Origin: Micromonospora noduli
GTDB lineage: Bacteria > Actinomycetota > Actinomycetes > Mycobacteriales > Micromonosporaceae
Reading direction: 5' to 3'
NCBI RefSeq assembly: GCF_003264365.1
Contig: NZ_PYAK01000001.1
Span: 248,001-312,000, forward strand
Length of the DNA: 64,000 nucleotides
Positions 8,594 through 16,846 of this stretch are shown here, one piece after another. Each line of letters begins with the position of its first letter. The stretch's first letter is position 1. The notes below the pieces were generated by a model that made no database searches, had not been told where the DNA came from, and saw only the letters and a program-made list of their open reading frames with translations. The translations under genes were made by a program, and so were the position numbers.

Positions 8594-9796
8594 TCACTGC
8601 CTGGAGTTGGCCGGGTGCGGCCGTTCGGGCGGTTTCCCCCTGGCGTGGGCGGCGTCGGAAGCGGCGATGCCGGCGAGGACGATGACGGCGGTGACGGCCA
8701 CGGCCAGCGGCGGCAGAAGGATCATGAACGGCGAGGCGCCGGCAAGCGCCAGAGCGCCGATGATCCGGGAGTGGGACACCCGGGCGAAGACGGCATGTTC
8801 CACCAAGGCTCGCCCGATCAGGAAAAGCATCGGTCCGCCGAGGACAACGAGGATCCACGCGGCCTCGGTGTGCCCGAACGGATGTTCGATCACGATTTCG
8901 TATCCGACGGCAACGGCGACAATCCCGGCAACCATGAGTACGTGCGCGAGGAAAGCTTCCCGGATGAGGTGCGCCGGCTCAGCGGCGGCTCTGATGGCTT
9001 CGGGCAACAACTGACCCGCCCTGAAGACGTAGACGCGAAACAGCAGCACAGTGGTGATGAATGAAACCGCGAAGGCCGCTGCGGCTCCGCCCTGCCGGAA
9101 CGATGTGTCGCTGTAGGCCGAGCCGGTCGTCAAAATCAGTTCGCCCAGCGCAATGATGAAGAATTGTCGGTAGCGCTCAGACAGGTATTCGGCCAGGACG
9201 GGCCACCGCCGTTGGGTGGGGCGGGACCACGGCGCGGGGTAGAACAGCAGCAGTGCCGCGCCGTCGATGGCGATCGCGAGCGTCCACAACAGGCTGCGGG
9301 CCCAATCCGTCACGATCGCGCCGGCGATCCAGGGCACGGCCGACAACGTGAACCAGAAGAACACTCCAGCCGCTCGGCGCTGGGCTTCGTGGCCACGCAG
9401 TATCGGCACGATGACCAGCCCACGAACGATGTGGACGGCGACGTACGCGCCGGCGAAGGCCAGACTTCTGTCCCCGAACGCCTGCGGCACCGCGACTGCC
9501 ATCACCAGCGCCCCGAGCATGGCGGTGTAGACCAGCACCTGAAGCTGCGGCCGCTGCGGATCATAGAGGTCGGTGACCCACGCCGTGACGAACCACAGCA
9601 CCATGAAGGCCAGCAGCAACAACAGCGTCTCGGCGGCCTCGATGAGGACGACTCGCTGCTCGGTGAGCTCCTCGACCAGCCGCTGCGAAACCCGGTTGAG
9701 GGCAAAGATGAAGACCAGGTCGAAGAAGAGTTCCAGAAGGCTCGGTCGTTGCGGTTGCCCAGGCTTTCGAAGCAGCGCTGCTGCCCTTGTCGACAT
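8594..9796 (-). CDS. LtrA-like low temperature requirement membrane protein
   Basis: 400 residues from ATG 9796, preceded by AGGAATGGG. The LtrA signature is clear: SLLELFFDLVFIFALNRVS at the N-terminus and YLSERYRQFFIIALGELIL in the middle. About ten membrane segments are visible. The family was named for a Listeria cold-growth locus; its biochemical role is unknown. It is convergent with the GPP34 gene (14 bases apart). A second LtrA-like gene lies at 27785-29005. Longer in-frame extensions upstream are open only because of high GC and have no family resemblance. Confidence 0.9.
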   Translation of the reverse strand: MSTRAAALLRKPGQPQRPSLLELFFDLVFIFALNRVSQRLVEELTEQRVVLIEAAETLLLLLAFMVLWFVTAWVTDLYDPQRPQLQVLVYTAMLGALVMAVAVPQAFGDRSLAFAGAYVAVHIVRGLVIVPILRGHEAQRRAAGVFFWFTLSAVPWIAGAIVTDWARSLLWTLAIAIDGAALLLFYPAPWSRPTQRRWPVLAEYLSERYRQFFIIALGELILTTGSAYSDTSFRQGGAAAAFAVSFITTVLLFRVYVFRAGQLLPEAIRAAAEPAHLIREAFLAHVLMVAGIVAVAVGYEIVIEHPFGHTEAAWILVVLGGPMLFLIGRALVEHAVFARVSHSRIIGALALAGASPFMILLPPLAVAVTAVIVLAGIAASDAAHARGKPPERPHPANSRQ

Positions 9797-10037
9797 GGGC
9801 CGCCCATTCCTGCCGGCTTCGCCTGTCTGGGTATTGGTACCACGCCGGGCAGGTCGTCGAGTCGATAAGCCAAGAACGCCGGCGCAGACCCGAAGCGCCG
9901 CGATGTGCTCGCACTGCTCAGAAGTTGGGTTACGGGTAGCGGACAGCCGACACCAGAGCACGATGTAGCCGACTGTGACCATCGGATCACTACGTGCACA
10001 CTCCTCTCCGACATGTTCCCGTCGACTGGAGGAACAG

Positions 10038-11123
10038 ATGCGTCTCCGATCGTTCGTCACCACAGCACTGGCCGCCGTCCTGGCCGCCGGCGCGCTCGCG
10101 CCGGCGGCACCGGCCGCGGCGGCCACCGCCGACCGCTGGGGCTTCGCGTACGTCAAGGACCCCACCGTGCCGGCCTGGACCGTGCTGGACACCAGCCGGC
10201 AATGGGGTAGCTGGAAGACCGCCTTCCCGGCCGCCTGGGCCGACGGCATCAAGCTCGCGCCCGGCCGGTTCCAGGTCCGCTTCCCGCAGATAGGTGCCAG
10301 CTCACGGGGTGTGCCGCACGTGACCCCGGTGAACCGGACCGGTCACTACTGCGAGGTGGTCCGCTGGTTCCAGTCGGGCGCCGACGAGATCGTGGACGTG
10401 CAGTGCCACAAGCCGGGCGGCACGCGCGATGACACTCCGTTCACAGTGCTCTGGACGACCAGCTCGGGCGTGCTGCCAGCCGCTACCGCCCACGCGTACG
10501 TGCAGTGGACCAGCGGCCTGGTGGCGCAGTCGTACAACTCCACCGGCGTGGTGAACACTGCCGGGCCGGTGGGCGTCGGGCAGTACCTGGTGCGGCTGCC
10601 CGGGGTGGGATTGGCCGGGCTGCTCGCCGGCAACGTGCAGGTCACCGCAGTGCAGCCGAACGCCGGTCCCCGCCGCTGCAAGGTCAACTCCTGGAGCGCG
10701 GTCGGCACCGGTGTGCAGGTGTACGTCTTCTGCTACGACCAGGCCGGCGCGTTCATCAACACCGACTTCGTCCTCTCGTACCACCGTCGGCGGCCGGTGA
10801 TCGGCTCCCTCGGCCCGCCCTCGTACTTCGGTTACCTGGGTACCGCCGTCGGCGGGCCGACCAACGACAACTCGGTGCTCGGCGTCGGTGCGAACACGGT
10901 GGCACCGCTGGCGCCCGCCGGCCGCTACCTGGCGACCTTCCCGCAGGTCGGCCTCAAGGAGACGCACGCCCAGGTGGTGGCGCAGGGCACGGGTAGCAAC
11001 TACTGCCACCTCACCCAACCCTGGACCTACACCACAAACGCCGACGTCGACGTCATCTGCTTCGACAACGCCGCCGTCGTCACCCCGCACCGCTTCCTGG
11101 CCACCTTCACCTCCCGGCTCTGA
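10038..11123 (+). CDS. Secreted protein with three cysteine-pair repeats
   Basis: 361 residues, starting at ATG 10038 behind GGAGG. An obvious signal peptide (MRLRSFVTTALAAVLAAGALA, cut near AAAA) is followed by three repeats of about 105 residues. Each has a strand of the form GRFQVRFPQIG or GQYLVRLPGVG or GRYLATFPQVG, then one cysteine followed about 22-25 residues later by a second (YCEVVRWF...VQC; RCKVNSW...VFC; YCHLTQPW...VIC), consistent with one disulfide per repeat. I do not recognise a named domain; the repeats look like a beta-rich extracellular module. Function unknown. Confidence 0.8.
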   Translation: MRLRSFVTTALAAVLAAGALAPAAPAAAATADRWGFAYVKDPTVPAWTVLDTSRQWGSWKTAFPAAWADGIKLAPGRFQVRFPQIGASSRGVPHVTPVNRTGHYCEVVRWFQSGADEIVDVQCHKPGGTRDDTPFTVLWTTSSGVLPAATAHAYVQWTSGLVAQSYNSTGVVNTAGPVGVGQYLVRLPGVGLAGLLAGNVQVTAVQPNAGPRRCKVNSWSAVGTGVQVYVFCYDQAGAFINTDFVLSYHRRRPVIGSLGPPSYFGYLGTAVGGPTNDNSVLGVGANTVAPLAPAGRYLATFPQVGLKETHAQVVAQGTGSNYCHLTQPWTYTTNADVDVICFDNAAVVTPHRFLATFTSRL

Positions 11124-11130
11124 CGTCGGG

Positions 11131-11169
11131 CCGCGCCGGCGGTGGCGGTTTCCGTTGCTGCCGGCGCGG
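11131..11169. terminator. Hairpin between convergent genes
   Basis: Perfect 10-base arms (11131-11140 CCGCGCCGGC, 11160-11169 GCCGGCGCGG) around a 19-base loop. It lies between the convergent secreted-repeat gene and the GntR-TetR gene. No T tract. Confidence 0.5.
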
Positions 11170-11247
11170 TCAAGGGCCAGCACTCTCGCGGCGAGGCTGA
11201 GCCCGCAGTGCCGGTGGTCGTCGTGGCCGCGCGCGAGGCGGATTCCG

Positions 11248-12135
11248 TCATCGCAGGAGCGGGGCGAGGCCGTCGAGGAGGCGCTGGAGGCCGAACTCGA
11301 AGAGCGTGTCCAGGCTCCAGACCATGTCGTCGGCGGTGATGAAGCGGGCCATCAGCGGGAGCCGCCCGTCGGCCAGGACCGCACCGATCCGTTCTCCGTG
11401 GGCCGCCATCCACTGGGTGTCGGTCAGGCCGCTGTCCTGCTCGGCCTGCGCCTCCTCGGCCAGGTTCACCGCCGTGCCGCGCACGTAGTTGGCCACCGTC
11501 ACCGCCGCCGTGAACTGTGCGTTCAGGTCGAGCCCGCGCCCGTCCAGGGCCCGCATCGCCCACTCGGTGTGGGCCATGGCGTGCGGGGCCGGCAGTGGCC
11601 GGGTGAAGGAGAGTGCCTGGGCCAGCCAGGTGTGCCGACGGTACATCGCCCACTGCAACTGGGCGAACGCCTCCAGGCAGACCCGCCAGCCGTCGTGGTC
11701 CGGGGTGAGGGCCGGGGGCGGGTTGTCGGCCATGACCTTGTCGATCATGAACAGCACCAGCTCTTCCCGGTCGGCCACGTACCGGTAGATCGCCATCGTC
11801 GGAATGCCGAGCTGGCCGGCGAGCCGGCGCATCGACAGGCCGTGCAGCCCCTCGGCGTCGGCGATGGCCACGGCGGCGGCGACCACCTGCTCGCGGTCGG
11901 GGTCGGGTGCTCTACCCGCACCAGCGGCGGCGACCACGGTGCCGACGCCCCGCACGGGTTCAACGAGACCCCGTTCGCGCAGCGTCGCCAGGACCTTCGT
12001 CGCGGTCGCCATCGCGATCCCGTACTCGGCCATGAGCTGTCGGGTCGACGGGATCCTCGCCCCGGGCGCCAGCTCGCCCGAGGCGATCCGGTCCGCGAGA
12101 TCGGCGGCGATCCGGCGGTACGGCGGTTCCTCCAC
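11248..12135 (-). CDS. GntR-TetR hybrid transcriptional repressor
   Basis: 295 residues. Residues about 5-68 form a GntR-type winged helix (YRRIAADLADRIASGELAPG, then ATKVLATLRERGLVEPVRG). Residues about 82-128 form a TetR-type helix-turn-helix (GLHGLSMRRLAGQLGIPTMAIYRYV), followed by a TetR ligand-binding domain of the TetR_C type. Such two-HTH hybrids are known in actinobacteria. The gene diverges from a short ORF and the DUF418 gene, and two CTAGTGCA-containing sites lie in the gap; it is probably autoregulated and represses the divergent pair. Confidence 0.92.
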   Translation of the reverse strand: MEEPPYRRIAADLADRIASGELAPGARIPSTRQLMAEYGIAMATATKVLATLRERGLVEPVRGVGTVVAAAGAGRAPDPDREQVVAAAVAIADAEGLHGLSMRRLAGQLGIPTMAIYRYVADREELVLFMIDKVMADNPPPALTPDHDGWRVCLEAFAQLQWAMYRRHTWLAQALSFTRPLPAPHAMAHTEWAMRALDGRGLDLNAQFTAAVTVANYVRGTAVNLAEEAQAEQDSGLTDTQWMAAHGERIGAVLADGRLPLMARFITADDMVWSLDTLFEFGLQRLLDGLAPLLR

Positions 12136-12147
12136 AGCAGCCTCCCG

Positions 12148-12159
12148 TGCACTAGTGCA
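12148..12159. promoter_or_regulatory. Operator candidate 1 (TGCACTAGTGCA)
   Basis: A perfect 12-base palindrome, TGCACTAGTGCA, 12 bases upstream of the repressor ATG (12135, minus strand). It shares CTAGTGCA with the second site at 12212-12219. Likely autoregulatory site of the hybrid repressor (inference). Confidence 0.65.
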
Positions 12160-12201
12160 GTCACGGTACCCCGTGGATGAATACGGGTGTCAGCCTCACT
12201 A

Positions 12202-12237
12202 TTGCTGGTTGCTAGTGCACTCATACGCTGTACGGCA
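12202..12237 (+). promoter_or_regulatory. Leaderless promoter with operator inside the spacer
   Basis: A -35-like TTGCTG (12202-12207) and a -10-like TACGCT (12224-12229) are 16 bases apart. The -10 ends seven bases before the ATG at 12237, so the transcript would start at or next to the A of the ATG. The spacer contains CTAGTGCACT (12212-12221), which repeats CTAGTGCA of the palindrome at 12148, the expected position for repression by occlusion. Confidence 0.6.
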
Positions 12238-12350
12238 TGACTGATTTCGTACCTCTGAAGTCGCTTCGCAAGACCTACCACGGCCCGGTGACCGCGCCCC
12301 ACAACGGCACGTACGCCGACACCGTGGCCTCCCGAGGAGCGATGTCATGA
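12237..12350 (+). CDS. Short ORF coupled to DUF418 gene
   Basis: 37 codons from ATG 12237 to a TGA whose bases overlap the ATG of the DUF418 gene (ATGA at 12347-12350). Third positions are mostly G/C. It begins at the predicted transcription start of the operator-controlled promoter. The peptide (MTDFVPLKSLRKTYHG...) is basic with no membrane segment and matches nothing I recognise. It may be a leader cistron that couples translation to the next gene, or the remnant of a larger gene. Confidence 0.45.
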   Translation: MTDFVPLKSLRKTYHGPVTAPHNGTYADTVASRGAMS

Positions 12351-13540
12351 CTGCGCTCCGACCTGGTCAGCGGGGCCATGCCCTGGACGTGTCCGCCGAG
12401 AACATCGACGACGCCCGGATCAACGTCGTGGACGCGTTGCGCGGGGTTGCGCTGCTGCTCATCCTGCTGGTCAATGTGTGGTACTTCAGCTCCGGGTATG
12501 CGTTCCAACTGGTCAGTGATCCGTCGTACGGCGCACTTGACCGGCTGGTCGCAGGTGCGGTTGAACTGCTGTTCGCGATGAAGGCGTACCTGCTGTTCTC
12601 ATTCCTGTTCGGCTACAGCTTCACCCTGCAACTCGACTCGGCGGCCCGGCGCGGGGCCGTCTTCGGCCGGTCGTTCCTGCGCCGGCTGACCGGGTTGTTC
12701 GTACTCGGCGCGCTACATGCGGTGCTGCTGTTTCACGGCGACATCCTCACCACGTACGCCTTGCTCGGTCTCGTGCTGCTCGCCGTTCGGCGGATCGAGC
12801 CGCGCTCCGCCCTGACTGCGGCGGCGATCATCGTGGGCGTTGTCGCGTTCCTGGTCGGTCTGGCCGCGGTTCTTGGTGCCGCGGTGGTACCGGACCAGGC
12901 CGCCGCGGTCACCGCCGGTGCGCGTTCGACGGAGGCCCTACGCGGAGGGCTCGGTGATGTCGTCCTGGAGCACCTGCGCTCGTTGCCGGCAATGCTCGGC
13001 GCACTCGCCGTGCAAGGGCCGTTGGCCTTCGCCGCGTTCCTCGTCGGTCTGGCCGCTGGCAAGCACCGGATGCTCGCCGCCGCGCACACCCACGAGAACG
13101 TGCTGCGCCGATGCGAGCGGGTCGGCTATCCGGTTGGTCTGGCCGGCGCCACAGTGTTCGCGATCGGCGGCGGCACGGCGAACATGACCGGACTGATGGT
13201 CAGCATCCTCACCGCGCCGTTCCTCGCGGCGGCCTACGCCGCGACTCTACTGCGCCTGTTCACACGGCGTCCGCGCGTCGCGGACGCGTTGGCGCCTGCG
13301 GGACGCATGGCGCTGACGAACTATCTGGGCCAGTCGCTCATCTGCGTGCTCGTCTTCACCGGCGTCGGGCTGGGCCTGGCCGGCCACACCTCGCCGGCGC
13401 AGACGCTGCTCATCGCACTGACAATCTTTGTGGCCCAGGTGGCTGCCAGTTACTGGTGGATGCGGCGGTTCCGGTACGGCCCGTTCGAATGGGCGTTGCG
13501 CGGGTGGACCCATAGCAGGCGACCCGCCATGCGACGGTAG
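12347..13540 (+). CDS. DUF418 domain membrane protein
   Basis: 397 residues. The N-terminal INVVDALRGVALLLILLVNV is the typical beginning of DUF418/YeiB-like proteins, which carry an acyltransferase-3-like helix 1 and a C-terminal DUF418 block (here GRMALTNYLGQSLICVLVF ... FRYGPFEWALRGWTH). About ten membrane segments. Function unknown in general. Expression is probably under the divergent hybrid repressor, via the upstream 37-codon ORF with which it overlaps. Confidence 0.9.
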   Translation: MTALRPGQRGHALDVSAENIDDARINVVDALRGVALLLILLVNVWYFSSGYAFQLVSDPSYGALDRLVAGAVELLFAMKAYLLFSFLFGYSFTLQLDSAARRGAVFGRSFLRRLTGLFVLGALHAVLLFHGDILTTYALLGLVLLAVRRIEPRSALTAAAIIVGVVAFLVGLAAVLGAAVVPDQAAAVTAGARSTEALRGGLGDVVLEHLRSLPAMLGALAVQGPLAFAAFLVGLAAGKHRMLAAAHTHENVLRRCERVGYPVGLAGATVFAIGGGTANMTGLMVSILTAPFLAAAYAATLLRLFTRRPRVADALAPAGRMALTNYLGQSLICVLVFTGVGLGLAGHTSPAQTLLIALTIFVAQVAASYWWMRRFRYGPFEWALRGWTHSRRPAMRR

Positions 13541-13624
13541 GTCCGACAGCTCACACCTGCGCGCACCGGCTCGCGGCGGCTGGTGGTGGCTTCCCCGGCG
13601 AGATTGGCCAGGTGTCGGCAGCGA

Positions 13625-13675
13625 GACGGCCCGACGATCGTCGGCCCTCCGCGGAGGGTTGATCGCCGGGCCGTC
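13625..13675. terminator. Bidirectional hairpin between convergent genes
   Basis: Outer 15-base arms 13625-13639 and 13661-13675 pair with one mismatch, and the loop holds a perfect palindrome CCCTCCGCGGAGGG (13645-13658). It sits in the 175-base gap between the DUF418 gene and the convergent peptidase gene. It can serve both strands. Confidence 0.65.
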
Positions 13676-13715
13676 CCGGTGACGAGCCGCGCGTGGCGGC
13701 CCGCCGGTCAGCCGG

Positions 13716-15611
13716 TCAGAGGCCGGCGGCGTGTGCGGCGGCGGTACCGCCGACCACGGGTAGGACGATGTTGCTGCTCTTCAGCGCGACCTGCAGGTTC
13801 GCGGCGGTGGTGTCCGCCTGGCTGGAGTACTGCGGGTAGCTGGCCACGATGATCACGCCGATCCGGTGGCCGGGCTTGAAGACATAGTCCTCCGGCAGCA
13901 GCGGGAAACTGAAGTTGTACGACTCCCCCTGCACCAGCGGCACGGCGACGCGGATCGACTGCCGGTTCTGGGCGTCCATGATGCCCTTGGTGACCAGCTC
14001 GTAGTCGGCAGTGGCCACCCGCTTCGTGGTCTGCTTGTAGCAGCCGTCGTCGGTCGGGCTGCTCTGGCCCCAGCAGTCCTCAGTGGTCAGGGTGATGATC
14101 CCCTCACCGGAGGCCCGGTGCGCGACCCGCTCGTCGGTGCCGTAGTCGACCAGGATCGCCCCGAGGTTGGTGTCGGTCTGGTCGGCGGAGGCCCGCAGTT
14201 GCACGGTGGGTGTGCCGGAGATGTGCAGCGGCGCGGAGAGTGGCGCGGAGAGGAAGGCCAGCCGGTTGGGCTGCACCACGTCCGGGTTGAGGATCATGGT
14301 GTTCTGGCTCTGCGTGCGGCTGTCCTGGAACGCCCCGGTCGCCGGCTTCGCGGTGGGCACCAGCCCGAGACCGCCCGCGCCGGTGGTGCCGGGCTGCAGG
14401 AACACCTCCGTGTCCGCCTTGCCGGGGATCGGCCAGTCGGCGTGGGTCTCCCACACGTCGGCGGACCGCTCCAGGTCAACCCGCGGCTCGTCCATGATGC
14501 CGTTGGCGACGTTCTGCAGCCAGAAGTCGAACCACCGGTGCAGCGTCGACACCCACACCGCGCGGCGCGAGTCGAACGGGTCGACGTGGCCCTCCTGCGA
14601 CAGCCACAGCTTGCGCGGCACGTTGTTCTCCGCCAGGGCGTACCAGAACTTGCTGAAGTGGTCCGGCCGGACGTTGTCGTCGTTGAGGCCGTGATAGAGC
14701 AGCACGCTGGCGGTGACGTTGGGGACCTTCTTGACGTAGCTGCGCTCGTTCCAGAAGGCCGTGTAGTCGCCGTGCTCGTCGCCATCGGCGGCGCCTATCG
14801 CGTCGCGCACCGGCTTGCAGTACTCCCGGCGCTCCGGGTTGGTGACCGTGTTGGCCAGCGAGGACACGTAGCTGTTGCCACGGGTGACCACGCCGTTGCT
14901 GCGCACGTAGTCGTAGTACTCGGTCGGTCCGCTGATGGGCACGACAGTGGTCAGGCCCTTCACGCCGGTCACCGCCGTGGCCATGGCCAGCGAGCCGTCG
15001 TACGACTTGCCGATCATCCCCGTCCTGCCGTTGTGCCAGTCCGCCTTGACGACCTCACCGGCGGCGTTGCGGGCGGTGGCCCGGCCGTTGAGCCAGTTGA
15101 TGGCCTGCTTGGCGCTCAGGTTGTCCTGGTTGGCGTTTGTGGTCGGGCAGCCGGTGGAGTTGTTGGTGCCGACCATGTCCAGCAGGATGACCGCGTAGCC
15201 GCGCGGCACGAAGTAGTTGTCGTAGAACAGCGGCCACTTGTCGAGCAGCCCGTCGCCGTCGAGGTCCGCCTTGCATTCGGACTCGTTGCCCCGGCAGACC
15301 GTCGAGTAGTAGGGGCTGGCGTCCATCACCACGGGGGCCTTGAGCCCCTGCGCGGTGGCCGCCGGCCGCATCAGGTCGAACGCGATGATGTCGCGCAGAC
15401 CGTCGTTGTCGCTGTCGAAGGTGGAGTCGATGAACAGGCGTTCCCTGATGGCGTCGGCGTAGCCGAACACCGGCTGGGTGACGCCGTCCTGGACGACGAT
15501 CGACGGCGGGCCGTCCGCAGCCGACGCCTGCGGCGCCGCGCCGAGGGCGGCGAGCACAGTCGCGGACAGTACGGCCACGCCTGTGCGCCAGCGCGTTCCC
15601 ACTGTAGGCAT
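13716..15611 (-). CDS. Secreted X-Pro dipeptidyl-peptidase-like hydrolase (CocE/NonD, S15-type)
   Basis: 631 residues with a signal peptide (MPTVGTRWRTGVAVLSATVL...ASA). The alpha/beta-hydrolase domain has nucleophile Ser in GMIGKSYDGS, the acid region in GLNDDNVRPDHF and the catalytic His in SQEGHVDPF. A C-terminal jelly-roll domain follows, as in PepX_C. The family hydrolyses X-Pro dipeptides or acyl esters (cocaine-esterase-like). The protein is exported and begins a run of four minus-strand exported proteins, though a 128-base gap separates it from the lipoprotein upstream. Peptidase rather than esterase activity is the conventional annotation, not proven. Confidence 0.92.
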   Translation of the reverse strand: MPTVGTRWRTGVAVLSATVLAALGAAPQASAADGPPSIVVQDGVTQPVFGYADAIRERLFIDSTFDSDNDGLRDIIAFDLMRPAATAQGLKAPVVMDASPYYSTVCRGNESECKADLDGDGLLDKWPLFYDNYFVPRGYAVILLDMVGTNNSTGCPTTNANQDNLSAKQAINWLNGRATARNAAGEVVKADWHNGRTGMIGKSYDGSLAMATAVTGVKGLTTVVPISGPTEYYDYVRSNGVVTRGNSYVSSLANTVTNPERREYCKPVRDAIGAADGDEHGDYTAFWNERSYVKKVPNVTASVLLYHGLNDDNVRPDHFSKFWYALAENNVPRKLWLSQEGHVDPFDSRRAVWVSTLHRWFDFWLQNVANGIMDEPRVDLERSADVWETHADWPIPGKADTEVFLQPGTTGAGGLGLVPTAKPATGAFQDSRTQSQNTMILNPDVVQPNRLAFLSAPLSAPLHISGTPTVQLRASADQTDTNLGAILVDYGTDERVAHRASGEGIITLTTEDCWGQSSPTDDGCYKQTTKRVATADYELVTKGIMDAQNRQSIRVAVPLVQGESYNFSFPLLPEDYVFKPGHRIGVIIVASYPQYSSQADTTAANLQVALKSSNIVLPVVGGTAAAHAAGL

Positions 15612-15739
15612 GCAGTCTCCTTGATGTGTCCGAGGCTGCGTACGCTACGAGCCGGTGGCCTGCACCACCATCTGCACGTGTAGGAACTTCACCGGGTGTG
15701 GTTCGACGCGGGCCGCACCGAGGTGCCTGCGCGACGGGA

Positions 15740-16330
15740 CTATGGCTGGTCGGCCAGCACCAGCTCCCGCAGCCGTCGGTCGAGTGTCGGGGCGTCCAGC
15801 CCACCCGGCCAGCCGCGGAGCAGGGCGCCACCCTTGGCCACCAGCACGACGGCCGGGGGTTCCCGCACCGCGTACGAACGCCAGATCGTCTGTTGGTCGT
15901 CCAGGACGACCGGATACTCCACCCGGTGCGCGCGGAGGTAGTCCTGGACCTCGTCGGCCTGGTCCGCGCCGGCCACGCCGACGAAGATCACCCGGTCCCG
16001 ATAGCTGCGGGCCAGCTCGCTGAGGGCGGCCTGGCTGCTGGCGCAGGTGGTGCACCAGGAATTGAAGAAGATGAGCACCACGGGACGCTGCGCCCACAGC
16101 TCGGCGGCGGCGAACGGTGTGCCGTCGGTCAGCGCGCCGGTGAACGCCGGGGCGGCCGGGGCGGTGCCGGGCGCCGGGCGTAACGCCAGGTCGGCGGGGA
16201 CCGGCCCGGGCAACGCCGCCGCCCCTCCGGCGGGCGCCGGCGCGGGCGCGGGCTCGGGCTCGGGCTCGGGCGTGCTGCATCCGCCCAGCAGCGCCGCTGC
16301 CAGCAACAGCGGCAGGAGTGCCCGCCTCAT
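15740..16330 (-). CDS. TlpA/ResA-like redoxin lipoprotein
   Basis: 196 residues. A lipobox signal peptide (LLLAAALLGGCS) places it on the outer face of the membrane. A Pro/Ala/Glu tether encoded by 6-bp repeats leads to a thioredoxin-fold domain with the redox motif WCTTC in LIFFNSWCTTCASSQ and a cis-Pro region (REPPAVVLV). It would reduce disulfides or cytochrome c-type thiols outside the cell. It overlaps the preceding lipoprotein gene by four bases (ATGA), so the two are co-translated and probably act together. Confidence 0.9.
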   Translation of the reverse strand: MRRALLPLLLAAALLGGCSTPEPEPEPAPAPAPAGGAAALPGPVPADLALRPAPGTAPAAPAFTGALTDGTPFAAAELWAQRPVVLIFFNSWCTTCASSQAALSELARSYRDRVIFVGVAGADQADEVQDYLRAHRVEYPVVLDDQQTIWRSYAVREPPAVVLVAKGGALLRGWPGGLDAPTLDRRLRELVLADQP

Positions 16331-16761
16331 GACGGGACCACCGCCACCAGCGCCGGGCCCTCGCTGCTGTCCGGCGTCAGGTCGAGCGCCGGTCGGCCGT
16401 CCACCTCCAGCCGATAGGAGGTCCGCTGCGGCACGCGCACTCCGACGGCGAACTCGCAGTAGGTGGGCAGGCGCTCGACCCCCAGATCCTCGGCGAAGGC
16501 GGCCACCGCGGTCCCCGCCGGCAGTTGCCCGCTGGCCAGCGCCGCTCCGTCCGGGTCGAGCACGCGGAACGGCGCTCGGTTGTGGAAGTGCTGGTACGGA
16601 CCGGTGCCGGCGCAGTCCACACCCGCGGCCCGGATGTTGATGTCGCGAACCAGGACCCGGACGGTCGTCGGATCGACCGCCTCCTGGGCGGCGCCGACGG
16701 TGCCGCAGCCGGTCGCGCCGGCCAGCAGCAGGGGCAGCAGAGTCGTGATGCTTCGCCGCAC
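16327..16761 (-). CDS. Small lipoprotein paired with the redoxin
   Basis: 144 residues. The signal peptide ends at a lipobox-like ATGCG. The mature part is a predicted beta-rich domain with two cysteines (VDCAGTG and TYCEFAV), which could form a disulfide that the co-translated TlpA-like redoxin acts on (inference). I do not recognise the domain. It precedes the redoxin with an ATGA overlap. Confidence 0.75.
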   Translation of the reverse strand: MRRSITTLLPLLLAGATGCGTVGAAQEAVDPTTVRVLVRDINIRAAGVDCAGTGPYQHFHNRAPFRVLDPDGAALASGQLPAGTAVAAFAEDLGVERLPTYCEFAVGVRVPQRTSYRLEVDGRPALDLTPDSSEGPALVAVVPS

Positions 16762-16782
16762 GTCATCCTCCTTCCGTCCGCC

Positions 16783-16822
16783 TGCCGGGTCCGTGGCGGC
16801 CTACCGCCGCGGACCCGGCAGG
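16783..16822 (-). terminator. Hairpin after metalloprotease gene
   Basis: Perfect 13-base arms (16783-16795 CCTGCCGGGTCCG and 16810-16822 CGGACCCGGCAGG) with an inner GGCGG/CCGCC pair and a short loop. It lies 25 bases beyond the metalloprotease stop, between it and the small lipoprotein gene. Confidence 0.7.
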
Positions 16823-16846
16823 AACGGGGTCAACCTCGGACGCCGG

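Noticed and set aside
13866..15683. 605-codon frame antisense to the X-Pro peptidase
   Set aside because: No recognisable fold and Val/Gly/Arg/His-rich; the opposite strand has a signal peptide and a full hydrolase domain.
16250..16275. GGCTCG hexamer repeats considered as a phase-variable tract
   Set aside because: The unit is 6 bases, so copy-number change keeps the frame; it encodes the Glu-Pro tether of the redoxin lipoprotein and cannot switch it off.
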